DNA of 32,876 nucleotides from an uncultured Treponema sp. (GCA_937885235.1 CAKZZK010000101.1:1-32876); one strand, 5' to 3'. Numbered from the stretch's first letter, positions 7,901 through 13,900 are shown. A program made the numbers and translations. The notes: generated from the letters alone by a model not told the origin.

Positions 7901-8161
7901 AAGGTGGCTGTATTGCTCTTTCTTTTCGGTGATGCCGTCCAGCCATTCTACGGCATCGTAGATGTCGCCGTGCTGTTTGCAAGCGTGGCAGAAGACATAC
8001 TCGGCATTGACGGTGCAGCTATAGCTGTCATCATTCTTTCCCGTCATTGCCGAGTGCCCGGGGATAAAGCAGCGCACGTTCTGGCCTTCGGCGCATTCGA
8101 TGCCCTTTATGTGGAGGTAGTCTATAAGCCTGTTCTTGTAAACCGCATAATCTGTGTTCAT
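4970..8161 (-). CDS. Phage primase-helicase (zinc finger, Toprim, SF3 helicase)
   Basis: This 1063-residue fusion carries the activities that start phage DNA replication. The N-terminus has a zinc-binding pattern (C31, H36, C58, C61) like CHC2 primases. A Lys-rich linker follows (near 108-114). A Toprim domain then shows the catalytic Glu of VEGELDAL (E250) and the acidic FLYDNDEAG motif near 290-300. The C-terminal part is a D5/P4-type superfamily 3 helicase, with Walker A GRTHTGKTT (K731) and the sensor-type ISTNYSPKF. A long middle part (about 380-560) has no clear assignment. The tail is acidic (DEDPFAGPDTEDTDEPDIF). It follows ParA, ParB and a 75-residue gene in one operon, with a 1-bp gap. 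Confidence 0.9.
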   Translation of the reverse strand: MNTDYAVYKNRLIDYLHIKGIECAEGQNVRCFIPGHSAMTGKNDDSYSCTVNAEYVFCHACKQHGDIYDAVEWLDGITEKKEQYSHLAGVFGGSIASSPVVPAPEQPKRKKKKKLDAAALEQSRSYMSGNPRIADIVRDFFKQREKIKGGKYPDEVVEKLLSSFLYWPGLDIARHDLPNATMLGAGIPYAPSPTTGNYTWGRAGVVIPLAKGFKLHYCTSKKCEKFNSKYAEGFPVPQPIDTTQPVILVEGELDALVARAAGIENVYSTGSITGLTKEMIETYLLGAKEVVFLYDNDEAGRGAMGAIPNISASGNQLQTVPDKLRKYGYTGSIKLALLEIYKDADECVRQNRVDLIHKALQEAKEYVAPEKVRGSKKAKKAKLEDVPANPEAPAAPQCGTMTEKELASVLKQEKIQLKCLDKRDVQPFVSACSNAVAEWNDAVRGLLEKWGAPAALLKTRGGTRPSFMITVAEKYGLTYYFINKIRRATLTRDELAQLAASPDKPIVTIDFSKVKKHKDFNNFVNKHGNKSAANLCAFVLGNKLVYSEEAGCFYRFNGHVWEREPDPWGVVYNILASILNYFINHNADGEFESKDLYSALVAIEKRSFRNDVVKDLSVLPTVWHEKIQFDGVGIKETLTLLDGVIDFTGSKDRKLHFRTSSPKEFRMQMLPYRIDDVKNAGMPEKFLEFMHGNFKNDDTLEMLNQFISLIPSRCATYKVAGIFVGRTHTGKTTTLNILRDIYSYYQGKGGDAAMAGQKESMLVPLPVQKIMLRGRLGYAVNGPDPFMEQLIGAGAAVCDETDKNDKIDSAVFKSYTGGGALTVRGMWKKPENYEATAQLIISTNYSPKFDSSDTALVERMVIVPFSIQHDPDEKDAKDGKFFMEELRPEYPAIIKYYAEKYLKVKYEQHGKIKISQEAEKYKGDYVQKAATPLNSFVDSCIEFIKDDTKFVRLKDVYKAFIQFSGAELDEDGKPKDRDVMTQSKFTRYFKGDYNEVVIGQKKFPGHTVPEQIVLNCVLRDIPSGGPRQDLPPAHNDEIPFDAAPDEDPFAGPDTEDTDEPDIF

Positions 8162-8162
8162 T

Positions 8163-8390
8163 TTACCTTTTCAGTTCCGCTGCAAGCAGGGTGCCGCCAA
8201 ACTCGCGTTTGAGCAGGTGCACCGCCATGTTTACGCCGCCGCTCCTCTTGAGAATTTCAACTTCTGCCGGGGAATACTTGGTGCCATCCTGGCAGTATGC
8301 CCAGCCGGTTTCCTTGCTGACAGCCACGACTGTATTCAGCTCGCGGCTGTCTATGTAGATAAATCCGGGCTTCTGTACGAGTTCTGCCAT
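8163..8390 (-). CDS. Hypothetical phage protein between parB and the primase
   Basis: The protein has 75 residues and no recognised domain. The sequence alternates short beta segments (GFIYIDSRELNTVVAVS, GWAYCQDG) with a C-terminal helix (GGVNMAVHLLKREFGGTLLAAELKR). ATG 8390 comes one base after the parB TGA, so expression is coupled to parB. Conserved context suggests a replication or partition accessory, but nothing in the sequence proves this. Confidence 0.7.
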   Translation of the reverse strand: MAELVQKPGFIYIDSRELNTVVAVSKETGWAYCQDGTKYSPAEVEILKRSGGVNMAVHLLKREFGGTLLAAELKR

Positions 8391-8391
8391 A

Positions 8392-9243
8392 TCAGCCGCC
8401 GAAGTGCCTCACAAGGATTTCGATAATCTTGTTGCAGGCATGAAAAACGCTGTTTGCTTTCTGCGAGCGCACAAAGTTCTTCCAGCCGCAACGGTAATTT
8501 ACGATTTCCGAAATAACTTCCCCCAGGTCTACGCTTTTCCTGCGCGCAAAGTCGTAGTCGTCTTCAGGATTTCCCCCTAGGGAAGGTTCTTCTTCTGCAT
8601 CCGGCTCGTTGACCAGAGGCCTTGCGCGGTAGTCTTCCACGGCCTGCCTCGTTGCCATTACGCTCCCGCCATTCTTTTGGGCTTCTTTAATGACCCCGCG
8701 CAGCGCTTCCCGCGGGATGGAACGTGCCTGGGCAAGGGCTTTTGTTGCCATCCCTTCGGTGTCGGCACCGATGGCGGCGGCATCTTCGCGAACTTTTACC
8801 CCCGCAAAAAGATCTGAGACCCACTGCTTTGATTTGTTGAGTGCGCGGGCTATCTCTGCGTGCGTCATTGTTTCTGCCATTTCCTGCAATGCCCTTTCTT
8901 TTTCCTGCGTGCTCAGGTTTGCACGCTGGATGTTTTCCACGAGCTGCAGGGTGAGGGTGTTGCCCCCTACAAAGACTGCCTTCATCTGCAAAAAGGGCTT
9001 GCCCTGCTTTACGAGCAGTTCAAAGGCGCGGTGGCGGCGGTAGCCAAAGATCAGTTCAAAAAAGCCCTCGCTGTCGGCAGGCTTTACACCGACAGGCTGC
9101 AGCTGCCCGTACTGTTCAATGGATGCGGCGAGGGAGGCGATGTCTTCTTCGTTGTATTCTACGCGCACGTTGGTGCTTTCGCGGATGAGGTCAAGCGGGA
9201 TGAGCGCGGCAACAACGTTCGTTGCATTACTGAGCACGGGCAT
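8392..9243 (-). CDS. parB: ParB/Spo0J-family partition protein
   Basis: The protein has 283 residues. Its N-terminal ParB/sulfiredoxin-like domain (about 15-105) starts at LIPLDLIRES and includes GYRRHRAFELL, matching the GERRxR nucleotide-binding box, and LVENIQRANLS. A helix-turn-helix follows (THAEIARALNKSKQWVSDL, about 132-150). The C-terminal region has an acidic linker and a final helix that may dimerise. It binds centromere-like sites and loads ParA-driven partition complexes. Its ATG directly follows the parA TAA with no gap, and GGGAGGAG inside parA serves as the ribosome binding site. No parS-like palindrome was found in the window. Confidence 0.88.
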   Translation of the reverse strand: MPVLSNATNVVAALIPLDLIRESTNVRVEYNEEDIASLAASIEQYGQLQPVGVKPADSEGFFELIFGYRRHRAFELLVKQGKPFLQMKAVFVGGNTLTLQLVENIQRANLSTQEKERALQEMAETMTHAEIARALNKSKQWVSDLFAGVKVREDAAAIGADTEGMATKALAQARSIPREALRGVIKEAQKNGGSVMATRQAVEDYRARPLVNEPDAEEEPSLGGNPEDDYDFARRKSVDLGEVISEIVNYRCGWKNFVRSQKANSVFHACNKIIEILVRHFGG

Positions 9244-9960
9244 TTAAAAACTCCTCCCTGTCATATCAGACACAAATTTGGTAAGGCGGTTCTGCACGAT
9301 GGGGTGCAGGGGCGTTTCAGGGTTGGCTGTGAGGCGGCGGAGACTCTTGACCTCGCTGATGGGCGTTTCATAGAGAAATTCGCCAAACTCACTCTTATAC
9401 TGCTCTAAGATGCCGTCTTGATTCACGCGGCTGTTATAGCGGGTGACGACTACTGATACGTCTGCCTGTATCATGCAGTTCTGCAGCTGCTGGAAGCAGC
9501 TTACGGTTGCCCGAAAGTCGAGCGATGAGCAGGCACCGCAGATTATCAGTTTGTCAGCCGCAAAAATTGCGTTACGGGTATGGCTGCACCAGTTGCCCGG
9601 CGGGTCAATGATGCAGATGTCGTAATTGGCGGCGTATTCGGCTTTCTGTACCTGGTTTTTGAGCGTCATGTCAAAGCAGTTTGACATAAGGTTTAAATCA
9701 AGGTCGGCGGGAATCAAATCTATGTATCCCCCGCCCGCCGTATCTTTGATGCGGTACGGCTTTACCGCCGTGCCGAAAAGCAACTGCTTGGATGTTGCGT
9801 CGCACAAGGCATGTTTATATGCCTGGCTCATGCTGCAATTCGGGTCGATGTCTATACAGAGGACGTGTAAGCCGAATTTTGCGCAGGTTTCCGCCATTGT
9901 AATAGCAAGCGTCGTCTTGCTTGTGCCGCCCTTCCAGCTGATAAAGGTTATTGTCTTCAT
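9244..9960 (-). CDS. parA: ParA-family partition ATPase
   Basis: The protein has 238 residues. ATG 9960 is preferred over the upstream start at 9972 because GGGAGG lies only a few bases before it. The deviant Walker A (KGGTSKTT, with the signature Lys) begins at about residue 10. The A' motif is CIDIDPN and Walker B is ICIIDPPGNW. The size matches short ParA proteins without an extra N-terminal DNA-binding domain, as in type Ib plasmid or chromosomal-type systems. It is paired with ParB and presumably segregates a circular phage-plasmid form of the prophage. Confidence 0.9.
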   Translation of the reverse strand: MKTITFISWKGGTSKTTLAITMAETCAKFGLHVLCIDIDPNCSMSQAYKHALCDATSKQLLFGTAVKPYRIKDTAGGGYIDLIPADLDLNLMSNCFDMTLKNQVQKAEYAANYDICIIDPPGNWCSHTRNAIFAADKLIICGACSSLDFRATVSCFQQLQNCMIQADVSVVVTRYNSRVNQDGILEQYKSEFGEFLYETPISEVKSLRRLTANPETPLHPIVQNRLTKFVSDMTGRSF

Positions 9961-9978
9961 TTTACCTCCCACTTGCCT

Positions 9979-10437
9979 CTAGCAATAGTGATATTTGATA
10001 TCATGGTCTTCAAGATATAGCCTTTGTTGCAATGAAGTCCTGTGTTGACAATAAAAAGGCTCTCCAAGTTCTACACTTCTGAATATTTTAATCCAGCCCT
10101 CCTTTTCCAATTCCAGATCTGATTTATTAAAATAAAGATTTGCGACTTCCTCATGGGCTGCCCAATCACAACCGTAAAAATCCCCTTCAGGAGAGAGCCA
10201 CCCCAAATCTGAATCTTCCTTTATTAGGTAGGAATAAATATCTTTTCTGTGATATTCAACAAAAGAATCTTCATCGGGAAAATCAGCAACTGCAAGAATT
10301 TCATCTTTTTCGTTTTTGCAGCACCAACCGCCATGCATATTTATCCATATCTCACCATATTTGTTGTACCCTACTTTCGCCCAATATGGGCGAGCTGTTG
10401 CATTTCTGTAACTTTGCTGTATTTTGTAGAATGTCAT
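9979..10437 (-). CDS. Hypothetical phage protein, aromatic and acidic
   Basis: The protein has 152 residues and no recognised family. It is rich in Trp, Tyr, Asp and Glu (for example WINMHGGWCC and GWLSPEGDFYGCDWAAHEEVA). It shows no signal peptide or membrane helix. The start is supported by AAAGGAG, 7 nt upstream. The DNA is visibly more AT-rich than that of its neighbours, which may mean separate acquisition within the phage. It is preceded by a 4-bp gap after the 68-residue gene and followed by parA. Confidence 0.7.
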   Translation of the reverse strand: MTFYKIQQSYRNATARPYWAKVGYNKYGEIWINMHGGWCCKNEKDEILAVADFPDEDSFVEYHRKDIYSYLIKEDSDLGWLSPEGDFYGCDWAAHEEVANLYFNKSDLELEKEGWIKIFRSVELGEPFYCQHRTSLQQRLYLEDHDIKYHYC

Positions 10438-10441
10438 TTCA

Positions 10442-10648
10442 TCACTCCTTTATATCTGCAAGATGTATCGCATACACAGGCTTGGCGATGCACAAGTCCG
10501 TGTCCCTGCCGTCCACGACTTCAATACGGGTAATCGTTGCAGTCATATACTTATTCGTATATCCAAGCCGAAGTTTGCATCGATGTACATCTGAGTTTTT
10601 AGAATCCCATGCAACTCTCCAGTTCTGTGGGAACGGAAATATCAGCAT
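10442..10648 (-). CDS. Hypothetical phage protein (68 residues)
   Basis: This is a short beta-rich protein (CKLRLGYTNKYMTATITRIEVVDG) without a recognised domain. The start follows a G-rich stretch (GGTGGGGG). It lies between ssb and the 152-residue gene in the early operon. No function can be given. Confidence 0.6.
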   Translation of the reverse strand: MLIFPFPQNWRVAWDSKNSDVHRCKLRLGYTNKYMTATITRIEVVDGRDTDLCIAKPVYAIHLADIKE

Positions 10649-10677
10649 TTTTTACCCCCACCTTCCCCCATGCTCGC

Positions 10678-11112
10678 TCAGACAATATCAAAAGGTATTT
10701 CATTTCCGTCCGCCTCGCAGGGTGCGGGCGGTTCTGACATACCGGCTGCAGGCTGCGAGGCGTTCTGGGCGCCGTTTCCTTTCGGCTCGCGCTGGATTTC
10801 CATGTTCTCCGCGATGACATTGACGCGAGAAAACTTCTTGCCTTCCGCCTCCCACCGGTCCTGATGCAGCCTGCCCGTCACAGTAACTTCTCTACCCTGC
10901 GTGAGATAGGCCTGCATTGCCTTGCCGTAATTGCCGTAGCATACAATGTCAAAATAGTTCGGGCGGTTCTCGCATTCGTCAGAACCCTTTTTCTTTACAC
11001 GTTCGTTGACTGCGACCGAGAATGTACAGACCGCCAGACCAGCCTTTATGTACTTCAATTCTGCCGGACGCACACAGCGACCAGTTAGCACAACCACGTT
11101 TGTATTTGCCAT
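10678..11112 (-). CDS. ssb: Single-stranded DNA-binding protein
   Basis: The protein has 144 residues. The OB-fold runs through about residue 108, with the usual motifs NVVVLTGRCVRPAELKY, FDIVCYGNYGKAMQAYLTQGREVTVTGRLHQDRW and VIAENMEI. A Gly/Pro/Ala linker follows. The C-terminus DGNEIPFDIV is a variant of the acidic DDDIPF tip that recruits partner proteins, here with two residues after the Phe-Asp. It coats ssDNA for the phage replisome. The usual chromosomal neighbours (rpsF, rpsR) are absent, so it is the phage copy. Confidence 0.95.
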   Translation of the reverse strand: MANTNVVVLTGRCVRPAELKYIKAGLAVCTFSVAVNERVKKKGSDECENRPNYFDIVCYGNYGKAMQAYLTQGREVTVTGRLHQDRWEAEGKKFSRVNVIAENMEIQREPKGNGAQNASQPAAGMSEPPAPCEADGNEIPFDIV

Positions 11113-11114
11113 TT

Positions 11115-11486
11115 TTAAACACCCTTTACGGCTTTGCCGTCCTTGAAATATTTGGAGATGTCTACGCCGAGGCTTGCGGCGTATTCCTCCAGCACATCAT
11201 CCGTAACAGCGAGCCAGCGCACGACTTCCTCCCGCTGCCACACCTTGCGCCCGTTGTATCGCTTTGTCCGCGTGCCACAGCATGGCTGCTGCCATACTTT
11301 GCGCCGGATGCTGTCTACATCGCTGCCGCCCTTAAAGTGGCATGCCTGTTCGAGCGTGCAGAGCGCGGGTATCTGCTGTACAAGCGTGCTGGACGCAATG
11401 AGCGTTTTTTGCTCCTGCATCTGCATCGACAGCTTTTGCAGCTGCAGCTGTATGGCTGCCAGCTCATTTTTTTCAATTTCTGTCAT
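11115..11486 (-). CDS. Putative DNA-binding protein, coiled coil plus excisionase-like winged helix
   Basis: The protein has 123 residues. Residues 1-35 form a Gln/Leu coiled coil (IQLQLQKLSMQMQEQKTLI). Residues 42-92 read like an excisionase/MerR-type wing: CTLEQACHFKGGSDVDSIRRK, then the basic GTRTKRYNGRKVWQREEVVRWL. Its start overlaps the upstream gene by 14 bp, and ssb follows 2 bp after its stop. A directionality or transcription role is plausible but unproven. Confidence 0.65.
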   Translation of the reverse strand: MTEIEKNELAAIQLQLQKLSMQMQEQKTLIASSTLVQQIPALCTLEQACHFKGGSDVDSIRRKVWQQPCCGTRTKRYNGRKVWQREEVVRWLAVTDDVLEEYAASLGVDISKYFKDGKAVKGV

Positions 11487-11766
11487 TCCTTATCCCGCTG
11501 CTAAAAAGATATTCCGGGTGCTGAAAAATCCACTCTTCGGCAACGACTACGGAGTAGCCGATGACCACAGGCGCACCGCCACTTTCCTTGAGCCGTGTGC
11601 TTATCGACACGTAGGACACGCCGCTGTCTATGCCCGCCTCAAAGTAGGAGCGGTAGCGCGTGCCGTTGACGTATACGGCTTTCCAGTGGTGATGGCATTT
11701 ATGCCTAGTTGCCAGACTTGTAATCTGCCTCCAAATCCGTGCCTGCTGTGGATTGTGCCCGATCAA
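11473..11766 (-). CDS. Putative DNA-binding protein with a NUMOD-like helix-turn-helix
   Basis: The protein has 97 residues. The only available start is TTG 11766, with GGAAGG 7 nt upstream and only 3 bp after the antirepressor stop. Residues 30-75 (KAVYVNGTRYRSYFEAGIDSG, then SYVSISTRLKESGG) look like the modular helix-turn-helix seen beside phage HNH nucleases ('v.G.ryrSy.eAa...GvS..tIs.rLk'). No nuclease motif is present. It is overlapped by the next gene. Function unknown. Confidence 0.6.
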   Translation of the reverse strand: MIGHNPQQARIWRQITSLATRHKCHHHWKAVYVNGTRYRSYFEAGIDSGVSYVSISTRLKESGGAPVVIGYSVVVAEEWIFQHPEYLFSSGIRNDRN

Positions 11767-11769
11767 GCG

Positions 11770-12783
11770 CTAGCCTTCCCCCGCAATCAGTTCGTAACCT
11801 GCTATCACTTGCATAACTTCGCCGTCGATTTTTTTCTGCGTTACACAGATCCCCTCTACCAAGGTGCACAGGCGGCGGGTGAAGAAGCTCTGCGTTACCG
11901 TAACGGCATTCCGCCCGGTATACTCGCAAAAGTCGGCATAGCACGCTTTGAGTGTGACAAATGCATCATCTGATGCAGCAAGGCGGGCTTTTGCCCAGAC
12001 TGCCATGTCGTTGTCAAAGTCGGAGCGATACGCATTTCCGCCTTTGCGGATGACGGGTGTTTTCCCCCCCGTTATGTTTTCCAGACAGCGCGGGCTGATC
12101 AGATTTTTTGAGGTAAATTCCTCCAGATGCTCAAGGATGTAGCGGTTGGCGCGGAGACGCGCTATCTCCATGCGCTTTTTTTCCTGCTCTAGCTCTGCGT
12201 CAATGCCCACGGCATAGGCACCGCTTTTGCGCAGGGATGGCAGCACTTCGCCCGTGACCCAGCGCCGGAATACCTTTGCCGTTTCTTTCCGGCTCATGAA
12301 TATGGCGTGATACAAGCCGGGCTCGTTTATAACGAGCATTTCCTGCACGCCGCCGGAGGTGGGAACTGTGCACGTTGCGGTTTCATCAGGGTCGAGATAT
12401 TTAGTCAAATCTGTTGTCAACTTGTATTCCAGTGCCGTTGCAACATCTTTCCCGACAAACCAAGGGACACTTTCAAGCGGGATTGTGCGCACAAGCATGT
12501 CGCCAAATGCCCACATCTGAACGCTTTTTACCGCGAGAGCACGCGATCCTGTCCCCAGTTTTACACTATTTTTAGATGGAAATCCGCTGTTTTCTGTCAA
12601 AAGGGTATGATTATTTATCATACCCTTTGCGCCGTTTTCGCCGTTTTCCGCCAAAAGGGTACTCATATTGTGAGTACCCTTTGCACCGCTTTTGTCGTTT
12701 TCGAGCAAAAATTCGCCGTTTTCTGTCGAAAGGGTCACGCTCTCACCGTGCCCCTTTGCTTCGTTCTCGCCATTTTCTGTCAT
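11770..12783 (-). CDS. Bro-N-domain phage antirepressor with repeat-rich N-terminus
   Basis: The protein has 337 residues. Residues 1-75 are low-complexity, built on TENGEN/AKG/TLL units that coincide with DNA hairpins at 12600-12757. Residues about 88-195 form a Bro-N domain: MWAFGDMLVRTIPLESVPWFVGKDVATAL, LTKYLDPDE, LVINEPGLYHAIFMSRKETAKVFRRWVTGEVLPSLRKSGAYAV. The rest holds a coiled coil (LEQEKKRMEIARLRANRYI) and an unassigned C-terminus. Antirepressors with Bro-N inactivate phage repressors to favour lytic growth. As the second gene after the early promoter, this fits a switch regulator acting against the repressor at 13112. Confidence 0.85.
   Translation of the reverse strand: MTENGENEAKGHGESVTLSTENGEFLLENDKSGAKGTHNMSTLLAENGENGAKGMINNHTLLTENSGFPSKNSVKLGTGSRALAVKSVQMWAFGDMLVRTIPLESVPWFVGKDVATALEYKLTTDLTKYLDPDETATCTVPTSGGVQEMLVINEPGLYHAIFMSRKETAKVFRRWVTGEVLPSLRKSGAYAVGIDAELEQEKKRMEIARLRANRYILEHLEEFTSKNLISPRCLENITGGKTPVIRKGGNAYRSDFDNDMAVWAKARLAASDDAFVTLKACYADFCEYTGRNAVTVTQSFFTRRLCTLVEGICVTQKKIDGEVMQVIAGYELIAGEG
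12600..12757 (-). repeat. Three hairpin-forming repeats inside the antirepressor coding sequence
   Basis: Three inverted repeats share AAAGGGT...ACCCTTT ends but differ inside the stem. They are 12600-12611 with 12617-12628 (perfect 12 bp), 12654-12665 with 12671-12682 (perfect 12 bp), and 12729-12739 with 12747-12757 (11 bp, one mismatch). Loops are 5, 5 and 7 nt. The stretches between them are repeats of a GCCGTTTTC-rich unit. Each codes for A-K-G-x(6-7)-T-L-L/S. Confidence 0.85.
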
Positions 12784-12806
12784 TTTTAATCCCCCGTGGC
12801 GGTCAC

Positions 12807-12986
12807 CTACCCTATTTTTTCTTCCTGCCCCTGCGGAAGCCAGCCGTTTTTCTGTAAATCTGCAAGAATGACATTCCGGATGTAATTCTGCTTTTTGAAT
12901 CCCATTCGGAATATAAAGGCATTAAGCCTTTGCCATTCTGCATCGGTAAATGGAATTTGTAGCGTTCGCTTTTTCAACGTTTCCAT
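12807..12986 (-). CDS. Ribbon-helix-helix regulator, first gene of the early operon
   Basis: This 59-residue protein is just below common length cut-offs. The start is METLKKRTLQIPF and the stop is TAG at 12807-12809. A beta strand (KRTLQIPF) and two helices (DAEWQRLNAFIFRMG and QNYIRNVILADLQ) are the pattern of Arc/MetJ-type RHH DNA-binding dimers. AAGGGG lies 6 nt before the ATG. It is the first gene after the leftward promoter and stands opposite the repressor gene, so it is a candidate Cro-like or auto-repressor protein. It could bind one or both operator dyads upstream. Confidence 0.75.
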   Translation of the reverse strand: METLKKRTLQIPFTDAEWQRLNAFIFRMGFKKQNYIRNVILADLQKNGWLPQGQEEKIG

Positions 12987-13011
12987 TCGGAACCCCTTAC
13001 TTTGATTTGAA

Positions 13012-13029
13012 ACCGTCTTTTTTTACGGT
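13012..13029. promoter_or_regulatory. Operator dyad 1
   Basis: This is an ACCGT-N8-ACGGT dyad; with the flanking A and T it gives 6-bp arms. It lies just downstream of the leftward promoter start point and shares the architecture of the dyad centred 32 bp away. Confidence 0.65.
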
Positions 13030-13038
13030 TATACCTTG

Positions 13039-13067
13039 ATGATACCGCCTGTTTATACGGTTGTCAA
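13039..13067 (-). promoter_or_regulatory. Leftward early-operon promoter
   Basis: On the - strand, TTGACA (13062-13067) and TATCAT (13039-13044) are separated by exactly 17 bp. This near-consensus sigma-70 promoter drives the RHH gene and the whole replication operon. One operator dyad fills its spacer, so repression would be by direct occlusion. Confidence 0.8.
13044..13061. promoter_or_regulatory. Operator dyad 2 (inside the early promoter spacer)
   Basis: This is an ACCGC-N8-ACGGT dyad between the -35 and -10 of the leftward promoter. Its centre is 32 bp (three helical turns) from dyad 1, so proteins would bind on the same DNA face. Confidence 0.7.
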
Positions 13068-13075
13068 GTGAAAAA

Positions 13076-13103
13076 TTGTACTTTTTTACTGTTTTTTTAT
13101 GCT
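13076..13103 (+). promoter_or_regulatory. Rightward repressor promoter, probably giving a leaderless mRNA
   Basis: TTGTAC (13076-13081) and TATGCT (13098-13103) are 16 bp apart. The expected start point is at about 13110, one or two bases before the repressor ATG, and there is no Shine-Dalgarno sequence. Confidence 0.5.
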
Positions 13104-13111
13104 AAAATGGT

Positions 13112-13507
13112 ATGATGGAGTTACATAACGGCTTTTTTTATCGTATCAAGCAGTGGGCAAAACAAAACAACACCACGATTGAGGCGATTATGAATGGATG
13201 TTCAGACGGAAAATGGACACAAGATACATACTACGGCTGGAAAAGTGCTACATCACTGCCAAAAGGTGAGAACATCTTTGCCCTCGCACATTACATGGGC
13301 GTATCGTGTGATTGGCTTATTTCCGGCATCACGCCAGGGACAGGCGCGGAAAACGGCAAAAAATCTTCCCTGACCGAAAAATATCGCGATTTACTCAGCG
13401 ACTTGGAGACGCTTGACGAGGCGGGGCGCTTCGCGGTGCGGCAGCTTGCCCACACGCTTGCAAGCACCCGTTCCGCGGCAAGTGGCACCGGGGAGCTGGC
13501 GGGATAA
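13112..13507 (+). CDS. Phage repressor, XRE-like helix-turn-helix (CI-like)
   Basis: The protein has 131 residues; ATG 13112 or the adjacent ATG 13115. Residues about 8-70 form a divergent lambda-repressor-like domain: FYRIKQWAKQNNTTIEAIM, then WTQDTYYGWKSATSLPKGENIFALAHYMGVSCDWLISG, with the typical closing 'GVSxDWLxxG'. The C-terminal half is helical and Ala/Leu-rich (DLETLDEAGRFAVRQLAHTLA) and probably dimerises. There is no LexA-type protease domain, so induction would need an antirepressor, which fits the Bro-N gene opposite. It faces the early operon across two operator dyads. Confidence 0.8.
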   Translation: MMELHNGFFYRIKQWAKQNNTTIEAIMNGCSDGKWTQDTYYGWKSATSLPKGENIFALAHYMGVSCDWLISGITPGTGAENGKKSSLTEKYRDLLSDLETLDEAGRFAVRQLAHTLASTRSAASGTGELAG

Positions 13508-13540
13508 TCTGCATAGACAAACTTTAAAGGAGCGAACACG

Positions 13541-13756
13541 ATGAAGGAGAAGATCGCTTTTACCGCGTTCATCTTTGCGGTGATTATGGCTGCCTTCGCG
13601 GCAAGCAACAAGGTCTACTACGTCCGCGATGGCAAGCGGTATCACAGTTCCGCACACTGCAGAACGCTTGCAAGGTCCAAAAACATTCAGGAAACGACCC
13701 TCGAAGAGGCAAAAGAAAAAGGGCTGACACCATGCAAAGTATGCTACAAGCAGTAG
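13541..13756 (+). CDS. Small secreted protein with a CxxC metal-binding-like domain (candidate moron)
   Basis: The protein has 71 residues. A signal peptide (KEKIAFTAFIFAVIMAAFAAS) is followed by a compact domain, VYYVRDGKRYHSSAHCRTLARSKN...EAKEKGLTPCKVCYKQ. The pattern Y-H-x(3)-C-x(2)-L-x(19)-G-x(2)-P-C-x(2)-C recurs in bacterial secreted proteins and beside thermonuclease domains, and probably holds a metal. AAAGGAG precedes ATG 13541. Lying between the repressor and the chromosomal genes, it is in the usual place for a lysogen-expressed cargo gene, but it could also be a host gene just outside the prophage. Confidence 0.7.
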   Translation: MKEKIAFTAFIFAVIMAAFAASNKVYYVRDGKRYHSSAHCRTLARSKNIQETTLEEAKEKGLTPCKVCYKQ

Positions 13757-13794
13757 GCAATGGTAATGAAAATGGAAATAAAACCGAGGAAACG

Positions 13795-13832
13795 CAAGGA
13801 AATACCGGGAAATGATTTTTTGTATTTCCTTG
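13795..13832. repeat. 10-bp inverted repeat near the presumed prophage end
   Basis: Bases 13795-13804 and 13823-13832 are perfect inverted copies around an 18-nt loop, within a purine-rich gap without genes (13757-13935). It may be a terminator for the small secreted gene or part of an attachment site. No T-tract follows the stem directly. Confidence 0.4.
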
Positions 13833-13900
13833 TATTTGACGGATATAGGAAAGGATAGGAAAAGAGGAAGTTAGCGAGAGTATATTTTTTTGCATAAATC

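Larger units (their letters stand above)
1..13756. mobile_element. Right-hand part of an integrated prophage (left end outside window)
   Basis: The segment combines tail-fibre-like genes and a DGR on + with a long - strand operon for a Bro-N antirepressor, SSB, ParA, ParB and an SF3 primase-helicase, plus a repressor/operator switch. This is a temperate-phage layout with late genes converging on early genes. From 13936 onward the genes are ordinary metabolic chromosome genes, so the right junction should lie between about 13510 and 13930. No integrase, tRNA or duplicated attachment core can be seen, because the left end is missing. ParAB with its own primase and SSB suggests phage-plasmid ancestry, which is an inference. 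Confidence 0.8.

Noticed and set aside
8392..9960. parS centromere near parAB
   Set aside because: I looked for a TGTTTCAC-type palindrome or clustered repeats around the genes and the early promoter and saw none. The operator dyads at 13012-13061 fit a promoter switch better.
12598..12760. Rho-independent terminators inside the antirepressor gene
   Set aside because: The stems are terminator-like in strength but are not followed by T-tracts on the coding strand, and they lie inside an intact reading frame.
13112..13507. LexA-type self-cleaving repressor
   Set aside because: The C-terminal part is too short and has no Ser-Lys protease motifs.
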